Shown piece by piece: positions 6,768-13,297 of a DNA stretch of 20,685 bases. The translations under genes were made by a program, and so were the position numbers. This stretch comes from Clostridiales bacterium UBA4706 (GTDB lineage: Bacteria; Bacillota; Clostridia; Oscillospirales; Oscillospiraceae), in contig DHKA01000016.1 of the NCBI GenBank assembly GCA_002404605.1, positions 7,622 through 28,306 of the forward strand, in the 5' to 3' direction. The stretch's first letter is position 1, and every line of letters starts with the position of its first letter. The notes below the pieces were generated by a model. That model saw nothing but the letters and a program-made list of their open reading frames with translations, was not told the DNA's origin and ran no database searches.

Positions 6768-8156
6768 ATGCCCCAGTTCCGCGACCCCAACGAAAAACGG
6801 GATTTCATGCTCAATACGCCCATTCCCCGGCTCGTGCCGAAAATGGCGCTGCCCTCCATTGCGGGAATGCTCGTTACGAGCGCCTATAACCTTGCCGACA
6901 CGCTCTTCGTAAGTCAACTCGGCACGGACGCCGCGGGCGCGGTCGGCGTGAATGGGTCGATCGATCTCATCATTATGATGGCGGGCTCGCTCCTCGCCGT
7001 GGGTGCGGCGAGCCTTACATCGCGTCTGCTCGGCGCGAAGCAGGACGAGCGCGCCCGCGAGGTGCTCTCGACCTGCTTCTTCCTCGCGCTCGCGCTTGGG
7101 ACGCTCGTGCTCATCCTCGGCTTCGTGTATCAGGACGAGATGCTGCTCCTTCTCGGCGCGAACGAGGAGATCCTCCCGTATTCGGAGCAGTACTGCCGGT
7201 ATATCCTGCTCGCCGCGCCGTTTATGGCGACGAGCTTTGTTCTCAACCAATGCCTGCGCGCCGAGGGCAGCGCCGTTTTTTCCATGATCGGCATGGTGGC
7301 GGGCGCGGTGCTCAACGTGGGGCTCGACCCGCTCTTCATCTTCACGTTCGGCTGGGGTGTCGCGGGCGCGAGCGCTGCAACGGCCATTTCCAAGGTCGTC
7401 AGCTGGTGCATCCTTATGACGCCGTATTTCCGCAAAAAGACGCTGCTCACGATCCGCTTCCGGCAGTTCCGTCCGCGCTGGAGCGACGCCAAAGAGGTCT
7501 GCGCCATGGGCAGCGCGAGCTTTTTCCGCAACGGTCTCGGCACGCTCGCCGGGATACTGCTCAACCGCATCGCCGTGGGCTACGGCACGAGCGCTCTTGC
7601 GGCGATCAATGTTGCCAACCGCATCACCATGTTTATGACGAGCGCCTGTCTCGGCTTTGGTCAAGGCTTTCAGCCCGTGGCGGGCTTCTCGTGGGGCGCA
7701 AAGCGGTTTGACCGCGTGCGGGAATCGTTCCGCTTTTCCATGATCGCGTGCGTCGCCGGCATTTCCGTTGTGGCGCTCGTTGTCGGGATCTTCGCCCGGC
7801 CTATTCTGCTGCTCTTTACGGAGGACGATGCCGAGCTCGTGCGCATCGGTGTGTTCTCGCTGCGCATCCAATGTCTCGCCATGCCGTTCCACGGCTTCGG
7901 CATCATTGTGAACATGCTCTGCTCCGGCATCGGGCGGGCGCTGCCGTCGCTGCTGCTGGGACTTGCGCGGCAGGGCATCTGCTTCTTCCCGATACTTCCC
8001 ATTATGATCCGGCTCTGGGGCGTGTGGGGCATTGCGTCGGTGCAGGGCGCGGCGGATATGCTCGTGATGCTGCTTGCCGTGCCGATCGCCGTGCGCGTCT
8101 CGCGCGACATCCGGCGGCGGGAGACCGAGCAGGGGGGAGAAACTTCCCAAGTGTAA
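6768..8156 (+). CDS. MATE-family multidrug/metabolite efflux transporter
   Basis: A 462-residue protein with about 12 membrane segments in two homologous halves, the normal MATE size. The opening IPRLVPKMALPSIAGMLVTS followed by YNLADTLFVSQLG is the conserved MATE N-terminal half. The second half repeats the pattern at GSASFFRNGLGTLAGILLN and ends in a basic, polar tail. MATE proteins export cationic compounds with Na+ or H+; the substrate is unknown. A GAAAGGA site lies upstream of the ATG at 6768. It is 50 bases after the kinase gene with no terminator between, so it may be the third gene of the hemZ unit. No T-tract terminator follows, and the next unit has its own promoter 28 bases later. 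Confidence 0.92.
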   Translation: MPQFRDPNEKRDFMLNTPIPRLVPKMALPSIAGMLVTSAYNLADTLFVSQLGTDAAGAVGVNGSIDLIIMMAGSLLAVGAASLTSRLLGAKQDERAREVLSTCFFLALALGTLVLILGFVYQDEMLLLLGANEEILPYSEQYCRYILLAAPFMATSFVLNQCLRAEGSAVFSMIGMVAGAVLNVGLDPLFIFTFGWGVAGASAATAISKVVSWCILMTPYFRKKTLLTIRFRQFRPRWSDAKEVCAMGSASFFRNGLGTLAGILLNRIAVGYGTSALAAINVANRITMFMTSACLGFGQGFQPVAGFSWGAKRFDRVRESFRFSMIACVAGISVVALVVGIFARPILLLFTEDDAELVRIGVFSLRIQCLAMPFHGFGIIVNMLCSGIGRALPSLLLGLARQGICFFPILPIMIRLWGVWGIASVQGAADMLVMLLAVPIAVRVSRDIRRRETEQGGETSQV

Positions 8157-8163
8157 GTTTTTT

Positions 8164-8205
8164 CGCGCGGATGGAGGTTTATGCTTGACTTTTTCCTTCC
8201 GCGCG
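8164..8205. repeat. Inverted repeat flanking the -35 box of the riboswitch promoter
   Basis: CGCGCGGATGG (8164-8174) and CCTTCCGCGCG (8195-8205) are complementary over 11 bp with one mismatch. The -35 hexamer lies in the 20-base loop and the right arm abuts the -10 box. It could be an operator or a hairpin ending the upstream MATE transcript; no T tract follows. Confidence 0.4.
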
Positions 8206-8212
8206 GTATACT
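8185..8212 (+). promoter_or_regulatory. Promoter of the lysine riboswitch transcript
   Basis: TTGACT (8185-8190), a 16-base spacer and TATACT (8207-8212). The predicted start near 8219 coincides with the first base of the riboswitch P1 helix at 8220. Confidence 0.75.
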
Positions 8213-8219
8213 TTTACAG

Positions 8220-8400
8220 AAATTCAATGATAGAGGCGCGATCAACATCAGTACGTTCCCGTTGCCCGGCAGACACCGGGGGGAGCGGAAAGGGGCGATC
8301 GCCGAAGGGTCTCACCGCTGTCTGGCGGTGGATACCTGGGACGCGGGAGAACATTCCGCGGACTGTCACTTCGGTGGAGAGCTGTCATTGCTGCGAATTT
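8220..8400 (+). promoter_or_regulatory. Lysine riboswitch (L box)
   Basis: The conserved L-box core is present in order: GATAGAGGCGCGA (8229-8241), GAAAGGGGCGATCGCCGAAG (from about 8288), then CTGGGACGCGG, ACTGTCA (8362-8368) and GGAGAGCTGTCA (8375-8386). The closing P1 helix pairs AATGA (8226-8230) with TCATT (8385-8389), extended by AAATT with AATTT (8396-8400). Lysine binding stabilises P1 and, in this class, favours the downstream terminator. The terminator follows directly, so control is probably by premature termination of the transporter mRNA. Confidence 0.93.
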
Positions 8401-8437
8401 AGTATTATTTTTTATATTACTGATTTTGTATGCACAG

Positions 8438-8470
8438 CCGTGATCCTTCCACCGGGGATCACGGTTTTTT
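8438..8470 (+). terminator. Riboswitch expression-platform terminator
   Basis: A perfect 9-bp stem CCGTGATCC/GGATCACGG (8438-8446 with 8456-8464) with a 9-base loop is followed by six T (8465-8470). It lies between the lysine aptamer and the ribosome binding site of the transporter gene, as expected for an OFF switch. Confidence 0.9.
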
Positions 8471-8490
8471 GCATGCACGGGAGTTTTTTC

Positions 8491-9231
8491 ATGTTCTACG
8501 CTACCATCTGGTCGCTGCTGCCGCCGGTCGTCGCCATCGCTCTGGCGCTGATCACCAAGGAGGTCTATTCTTCTCTCTTCCTCGGCATCGTTGTGGGCGC
8601 GGCGCTCGTCGCCGGGTTTGCGCCGGTAAAGACGCTGGACGTTATCATCAACGACGGCTTCATCGCCGGTGTGGCGGACGCCTGGAACGTCGGCATTTTC
8701 CTGTTCCTTATCCTGCTCGGCATCCTCGTTGCGCTCATGAACCGCGCCGGAGGTTCGGCGGCGTTCGGGCGCTGGGCGGAAAAGCACGTGCACACCCGCA
8801 TCGGCGCGATGCTCGCCACGTTCCTTCTCGGTGTGCTGATCTTCGTGGACGACTATTTCAACTGCCTTACCGTCGGCAGCGTTATGCGTCCCGTGACGGA
8901 CGGCCGCCGCATCTCCCGCGCCAAGCTCGCCTATCTCATCGACGCGACCGCCGCGCCCGTATGCATGATCGCGCCGATCTCCTCGTGGGCGGCGGCGGTC
9001 TCCGATACGACGATCATGGCTTCCGCCGGCGCGCAATGCGACCATCTCAACCACGTCTCCACGCAGATCCCCTACGTTCTCACCGTTGCTGCGATCTCGT
9101 TCGTGAGCTACGTCATCGCCGGATTCGTGCAGAACGTGTACGTCTGCCATGCCATCGGCGCCGCGCTGACGGTCGCCACGCTCTTTGTGCTGCGCGCCGT
9201 GACGTCCCGCCGAGAGACCGCCGACGCCTGA
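8491..9231 (+). CDS. NhaC-family transporter, LysW-like (putative lysine uptake), apparently internally deleted
   Basis: A 246-residue membrane protein of the NhaC Na+/H+ antiporter superfamily. NhaC genes behind lysine riboswitches are regarded as lysine transporters (LysW). The ATG at 8491 has a CGGGAG site 7 bases upstream, just past the riboswitch terminator. Residues 1-170 match the N-terminal part of the family: opening FYATIWSLLPPVVAIALALI, VDDYFNCLTVGSVMRPVTD, and ending APISSWAAAV. Residues 171-246, beginning SDTTIMASAGAQCDHLNHVS, match the C-terminal part, which in full-length relatives (about 450-520 residues) follows a PISDTT motif far downstream. The middle, some 200 residues or more, is missing with the frame intact. 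Function as a transporter is therefore doubtful, unless it is a reduced form. The family comparison is from memory, not from an alignment. Confidence 0.85.
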   Translation: MFYATIWSLLPPVVAIALALITKEVYSSLFLGIVVGAALVAGFAPVKTLDVIINDGFIAGVADAWNVGIFLFLILLGILVALMNRAGGSAAFGRWAEKHVHTRIGAMLATFLLGVLIFVDDYFNCLTVGSVMRPVTDGRRISRAKLAYLIDATAAPVCMIAPISSWAAAVSDTTIMASAGAQCDHLNHVSTQIPYVLTVAAISFVSYVIAGFVQNVYVCHAIGAALTVATLFVLRAVTSRRETADA

Positions 9232-9255
9232 TTATCCGTTTCCTATACGGTAAAT

Positions 9256-9279
9256 GCGCCGGATCTTTCGATTCGGCGC
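9256..9279 (+). terminator. Terminator after the NhaC-family gene
   Basis: A 10-bp stem with one G-T pair, GCGCCGGATC (9256-9265) with GATTCGGCGC (9270-9279), and a TTTC loop, followed by GTTTG. The T tract is short. Confidence 0.65.
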
Positions 9280-9304
9280 GTTTGACACTTTCTGATATTT
9301 GTAT

Positions 9305-9333
9305 CTTTCCTCCGGCGGAATTTCCGGTATAAT
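9305..9333 (+). promoter_or_regulatory. Possible promoter of the MntP/YtaF-like gene
   Basis: A perfect TATAAT lies at 9328-9333, 30 bases before the start codon. The sequence 17 bases upstream (CTTTCC) is a poor -35 box, which would suit an activated or weak promoter. The leader of about 25 bases is too short for a manganese (yybP-ykoY) riboswitch. Confidence 0.4.
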
Positions 9334-9363
9334 AGAACCCAGCAAAAACAGAGGTGACGATCT

Positions 9364-9936
9364 ATGAGATATTGGGAAATTCTGGTTTTCTGTCTGGGCA
9401 TATCGCTGGACGTGTTCGGCGCCGCCGTGTGCCAGGGGGCGGTGCTTGGCGAGCTTCGCCGCCGCCGCATCGCTGTGTACTGTCTGATCTTCTGTGCGGC
9501 GCAGGTTGCGGCGATGGAGATCGGGCGGCTTCTCGGCATGCTGCCGCGCTTCGCTTCCTACTACACTGTGGCGCAGGGGCTGTGGCATGTTCTTGGCGCG
9601 CTCATCTTCTTCGTGCTCGGTGCGTATCTGATCGTCAAGGCCGTCCGAAAAAAGGCCGTCTTTGAGCACCGCTCCGAGATCACCTACAAGAAGGTCGTCG
9701 GCACCGCGGTCCTCACGAGTCTCGACTCGCTGCTCGCGGGCGTCAGCTCCCGCTTTCTCGACGCGCATTGGCTCTCCTGTCTCGCCACGCTCTTCGGTGT
9801 GACGGCGGTGTGCGCGCTCGGCGGCGTGTCGGTGGGCTATCATTTCGGGTATTCCCAGAAAAACACCGCGTACTGGATCGGCGGGGCGCTGTTTCTTGTG
9901 ACCGGCGTGGATGTTCTGATCCGCTCGTTTGTGTGA
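9364..9936 (+). CDS. MntP/YtaF-like small membrane protein (putative Mn2+ efflux)
   Basis: A 190-residue protein with about six membrane segments and the two-fold internal repeat of the MntP/YtaF superfamily. Its acidic signatures are GISLDVFGAAVCQG near the N-terminus and VLTSLDSLLAGVSS in the middle. MntP members are ~185 residues and export manganese; YtaF members are slightly longer and linked to sporulation. Length favours MntP, but the usual DAF-type motif is altered to DVF, so the ion is not certain. An AGAGGTGA ribosome binding site precedes the ATG. Thirteen bases after the stop a TetR-type gene begins on the same strand, so the two form an operon and the regulator probably controls it. 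Confidence 0.75.
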   Translation: MRYWEILVFCLGISLDVFGAAVCQGAVLGELRRRRIAVYCLIFCAAQVAAMEIGRLLGMLPRFASYYTVAQGLWHVLGALIFFVLGAYLIVKAVRKKAVFEHRSEITYKKVVGTAVLTSLDSLLAGVSSRFLDAHWLSCLATLFGVTAVCALGGVSVGYHFGYSQKNTAYWIGGALFLVTGVDVLIRSFV

Positions 9937-9949
9937 AAAGGAGACACAT

Positions 9950-10492
9950 ATGGACAGCCGCAAGGATATGACCAAGCGCCTGATCGCCGACGGCTTTAAG
10001 GCGCTGATGCTGCGATATCCCTTTGAAAAGATCTCCATTATGATGATAACGAACGAGACCGGTATCCGCCGCCCGTCGTTTTATAACCACTTTCAGGACA
10101 AGTACGATCTGCTCGCGTGGATCGTGGAAACGGATGTGATCGCCCCGGCGGGCGAGCCGCTGCGCCGCGGCGACGGGGTCTGCGCGCTGCGCACGATCTT
10201 TGCCGGGCTCGTGGAGGACGCCGCCTTTTACCGCAAGGCATTCACCGTCACGGGGCAGAACGGCTTTGAGGATTCGTTCGCCGACGCGGTGCAGCGCCTT
10301 CTGCTGGAAAACGCCGCGCTCACGCCCGCCGCGGGACATGCGGGGTTGCTTTCGGAAAAGACGGTGGCGCGCTTCAACGCCATCTGCCTTGTGTCCACGG
10401 TGAAGCACTGGCTGGAAAGCCCCCGTGCCGCGAGCGTGGACGAGCTGGTGGATGCCTATCTATATCTCGTCTCCCACAGCGCGTGGATGTAA
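9950..10492 (+). CDS. TetR-family transcriptional regulator
   Basis: A 180-residue protein. Residues 4-50 are a TetR helix-turn-helix: MTKRLIADGFKALM, then FEKISIMMITNETGI and the recognition helix RRPSFYNHFQDKYDLLAWIV. The remaining ~125 residues are helical, as in the ligand domain of short TetR proteins (DhaS-like C-terminus possible). The start at 9950 is supported by AAGGAG about 6 bases upstream; an in-frame ATG at 9929 lies inside the preceding gene and lacks such a site. It is co-transcribed with the MntP/YtaF-like gene. The ligand is unknown. Confidence 0.88.
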   Translation: MDSRKDMTKRLIADGFKALMLRYPFEKISIMMITNETGIRRPSFYNHFQDKYDLLAWIVETDVIAPAGEPLRRGDGVCALRTIFAGLVEDAAFYRKAFTVTGQNGFEDSFADAVQRLLLENAALTPAAGHAGLLSEKTVARFNAICLVSTVKHWLESPRAASVDELVDAYLYLVSHSAWM

Positions 10493-10509
10493 CATAATGA
10501 GTACAAAAC

Positions 10510-10537
10510 GGCTCCCTCGGGCGAGGGAGCCATTTTT
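10510..10537. terminator. Bidirectional terminator between convergent units
   Basis: A perfect 9-bp stem GGCTCCCTC/GAGGGAGCC (10510-10518 with 10523-10531) with a 4-base loop is followed by ATTTTTA on the plus strand. On the minus strand it is followed by GTTTTGT. It serves the tetR unit and the long recG-side unit. Confidence 0.88.
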
Positions 10538-10543
10538 ATACGG

Positions 10544-11185
10544 TCACGGATTCACAAAAAGATGCTTGCGGTTGTTGAAGTACGGAATATTGACAAAGAG
10601 CATGACGAGTGAACCGGCAAGGCTTCCGATGACTTCGGCGCTAAAGGCCGACTGGCCGATAATGATGCTTCCGATGATGAGATAGAGTACCGTTACGGCG
10701 GTATCGACGATGTACATCAGATAATACATCATCGGGCCTTTGGCGCGGAACTTTGCCAGCGCTCTCTGCACGACCACCGCATACACGGCGAGCGCAAGGC
10801 ATATAACACCTATAACGATATCCAGCGGCTGGAGCGCGGGGAAGAAGCGGTAGACCATTTCGGCGTTTCCCTCGTAATACGCGCCGGTGAAGTACTTTCC
10901 GGCTGTTACCAGATTGACGAGCATACTGGCCCACAGCTGAAAATAGATGATAAACTTGAACCACTTCATGCCGCGCTTAGGCGCTGCAATGACGCCGCTC
11001 GCGGCGGTGGGATCGGGCGTACCCTGCGGCGGCCTGACCGGTTCGACCGGAACCACCGGCGCGGCGGGGAGGGACGGCGTGTTTTCCGGCGGCGCGGCGG
11101 AGGGCGCGGGGGCGAGATCGGCGCCGCACTCGGGACAGAATTTCGCGTGGTCGGGGATCTGTTTTCCGCAGAATCGGCAGTACAT
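10544..11185 (-). CDS. Zinc-ribbon membrane protein of unknown function
   Basis: A 213-residue protein. Cys3-x2-Cys6 and Cys17-x2-Cys20 form an N-terminal zinc ribbon. A proline/alanine-rich linker (about 24-66) and four predicted membrane segments between ~72 and 205 follow, ending in a short basic tail. Such zinc-ribbon plus membrane proteins are common in Firmicutes without a known role. The start has an excellent GAAGGAGG site. It is the last gene of the minus-strand run, 34 bases after recG, and ends at the bidirectional terminator. Upstream in-frame sequence belongs to recG in another frame and is not part of the gene. Confidence 0.8.
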   Translation of the reverse strand: MYCRFCGKQIPDHAKFCPECGADLAPAPSAAPPENTPSLPAAPVVPVEPVRPPQGTPDPTAASGVIAAPKRGMKWFKFIIYFQLWASMLVNLVTAGKYFTGAYYEGNAEMVYRFFPALQPLDIVIGVICLALAVYAVVVQRALAKFRAKGPMMYYLMYIVDTAVTVLYLIIGSIIIGQSAFSAEVIGSLAGSLVMLFVNIPYFNNRKHLFVNP

Positions 11186-11219
11186 GGTGATTCCTCCTTC
11201 TATTTCTCTTATATAGGGT

Positions 11220-13274
11220 TTAATTCCATGTTCCTTCGTTGGCGGTGAAAAGCTCGGCGATGCGGTTTCGGAGCGGGGCGAGCTCGTCGCCCGCGAGCGC
11301 CGGGTTTTTCCGGCAGAGCGCTTCGGCGGCGGACTGCGCCTCGTGCAGCATGTCCATGCTGCCGAGAAGATCCTTGACGTGCATTTCCGGAAGACCGTGC
11401 TGGCGCGAGCCGAAAAAGTCGCCGGGGCCGCGCAGCTCCAGATCAGCCTGCGCGATCTCAAAGCCGTTGTTCGTGCGCGTGAGAACGCGCAGCCGTTCTT
11501 TGGATTCGTCCGTCGGCATGTTGGAGACAAGCACGCAGTAGCTCTTCGCCTTGCCGCGCCCGACGCGGCCGCGCAGCTGGTGGAGCTGCGAGAGCCCAAA
11601 CCGCTCGGCGTTTTCCACGACCATGAGCGTGGCGTTCGGCACGTCTACGCCGACCTCTACGACCGTGGTGGAGACAAGAATGTCCGTTTCCCCGGCGGCA
11701 AAGGCGGCCATGACCGCATCCTTTTCCTTCGGCTTCATCCGCCCGTGGACGCACGCGACGGTAAGATCAGGGAAGAGCTTTTGCAGCTCCTCCGCGTGCT
11801 CTGCGGCCGACTTGAGCTTGCTCTCGCTCTCTTCGTTGTCCTCGACCTTCGGACAGACAATAAACACCTGGTGCCCTTCTTCGACCTGCTTTCGGATGAA
11901 GCCGTTCAGCCGTGGCCGATAACTCTCCGTTACGGCGAAGGTGTCCACCTTCTCGCGCCCCGGCGGCAGTTCGTCGAGCACGGATACGTCCAGATCACCG
12001 TAGATCATCAGCGCGAGCGTGCGCGGGATGGGCGTGGCGGACATGACGAGAATATGCGGCTGCGCGCCTTTTTCGCCGAGCGCGCCGCGCTGCTCCACGC
12101 CGAAACGGTGCTGCTCGTCCGTGACGGCAAGGCCGAGATTTTGAAAGCGTACATCCTCCGTGAGCAGGGCGTGCGTGCCGACGGCAACATCGCACACGCC
12201 ATCTTCCAGCGCGGCTTTGACCGCGCTTTTTTCTTTTGCCTTCATCGAGCCGGTCAGAAGACACACGCGGATGCCAAACGGCGCGAGAAAGCCCTGTAAG
12301 GTTTTCCAATGCTGCTGCGCCAGAATTTCCGTCGGCGCCATGAAAGCGCTCTGGTATCCGGCCCGCTGCGCCGCCCACAAAAGCGCCGCCGCGACAAGCG
12401 TTTTGCCGCTGCCGACGTCGCCCTGCAAAAGACGCGACATCCGCTTGCCGGACGCCATATCATGCAGCGCCTCGTCCACGGCGCGCCGCTGCGCATCCGT
12501 CGGCGAAAAGGGGAGAGAGGCGTAAAACACTTTAACATCCGGCGTTGGTATGCGTTCGCCAGGCACGCTCTCGCGCTGCGCGCGCAGCCGCTGCGTGGCG
12601 CAGGAGAGCACGAAAAATTCTTCAAACGTCAGCCGCCGCCGCGCCAGCGCCAGCGTTTCCCAGTCCGGCGGAAAATGCACATTCCGATACGCAAAGCCGA
12701 CCTTCGGCAGTGCGTACTGTCCGGTGATCTCTGCGGGCAGAAGCTCCGGCAGCATATCGCCGCACTCGTCGAGTGCACATTCCACAGCGCTCACGACGAG
12801 CTTGTTCGATATCCCGTGCGTCAGCCGGTAGAGCGGCAATATCCGCCCCGTGACGACGCCTGCGCGGTCCTCGCGCTCAAAAACGGGGTTTGTGAGCGTT
12901 TTGCGCAGCAGATTCCCGCCCGCCTTGCCGTAAAAAACATAGCTTTCGCCCGGGACAAGCTGGTCGCGGACGTAGCTCTGGTTAAAGAACGTCACGTCCG
13001 CGCTGCCGCTCTCGTCCACGATGCGCAGCTTCACGAGATCGAGCCCGCGCCGGATGCGCGTGAGACGCGGCTCTGTTGCGACCATGGCGCGCACGCACGC
13101 CGTCTCGTCCACGGCAAGCTCGGCAATGGGCCGCACGGCGGTGCGGTCCTCATAGGCACGCGGGAAATAGTTGAGAAGATCGCCGAGCGTGCGCACGCCG
13201 AGACGCGCGAGCGCCTTCGCTCTCTGCTCGCCGACGCCTTTTATGTAACGGATATCCGTGGACAGCTCCGGCAC
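11220..13274 (-). CDS. recG: ATP-dependent DNA helicase RecG
   Basis: A 684-residue superfamily 2 helicase with the usual RecG order: helix-hairpin-helix-like start (IKGVGEQRAKALARLGVRTL), wedge/OB domain (~55-160), then the motor. Walker A GDVGSGKT includes Lys291, the DEQH box is residues 386-389 (DEQHRFGVEQRGAL), MSATPIPRTLA is motif III, and VVEVGVDVPNAT and QLRGRVGRG are motifs V and VI. RecG remodels stalled forks and branched DNA. I chose the GTG start at 13274 (reading VPELSTDIRYIKG) because GGGAG lies 8 bases upstream and it leaves a 23-base gap after the ABC-F gene. An upstream ATG at 13319 would overlap that gene and lacks a site. Confidence 0.95.
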   Translation of the reverse strand: MPELSTDIRYIKGVGEQRAKALARLGVRTLGDLLNYFPRAYEDRTAVRPIAELAVDETACVRAMVATEPRLTRIRRGLDLVKLRIVDESGSADVTFFNQSYVRDQLVPGESYVFYGKAGGNLLRKTLTNPVFEREDRAGVVTGRILPLYRLTHGISNKLVVSAVECALDECGDMLPELLPAEITGQYALPKVGFAYRNVHFPPDWETLALARRRLTFEEFFVLSCATQRLRAQRESVPGERIPTPDVKVFYASLPFSPTDAQRRAVDEALHDMASGKRMSRLLQGDVGSGKTLVAAALLWAAQRAGYQSAFMAPTEILAQQHWKTLQGFLAPFGIRVCLLTGSMKAKEKSAVKAALEDGVCDVAVGTHALLTEDVRFQNLGLAVTDEQHRFGVEQRGALGEKGAQPHILVMSATPIPRTLALMIYGDLDVSVLDELPPGREKVDTFAVTESYRPRLNGFIRKQVEEGHQVFIVCPKVEDNEESESKLKSAAEHAEELQKLFPDLTVACVHGRMKPKEKDAVMAAFAAGETDILVSTTVVEVGVDVPNATLMVVENAERFGLSQLHQLRGRVGRGKAKSYCVLVSNMPTDESKERLRVLTRTNNGFEIAQADLELRGPGDFFGSRQHGLPEMHVKDLLGSMDMLHEAQSAAEALCRKNPALAGDELAPLRNRIAELFTANEGTWN

Positions 13275-13297
13275 ATTCTTCTCTCCCTTCGTAAAAA

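Noticed and set aside
6597..8150. Long open frame on the minus strand (517 codons)
   Set aside because: It is antisense to the MATE transporter and the kinase 3' end, with charged low-complexity sequence (His, Glu, Arg) and no recognisable motif.
8074..9231. Longer NhaC-family protein starting at 8074
   Set aside because: The extension overlaps the MATE gene, the promoter and the lysine riboswitch; the ATG at 8491 sits right after the terminator with its own ribosome binding site.
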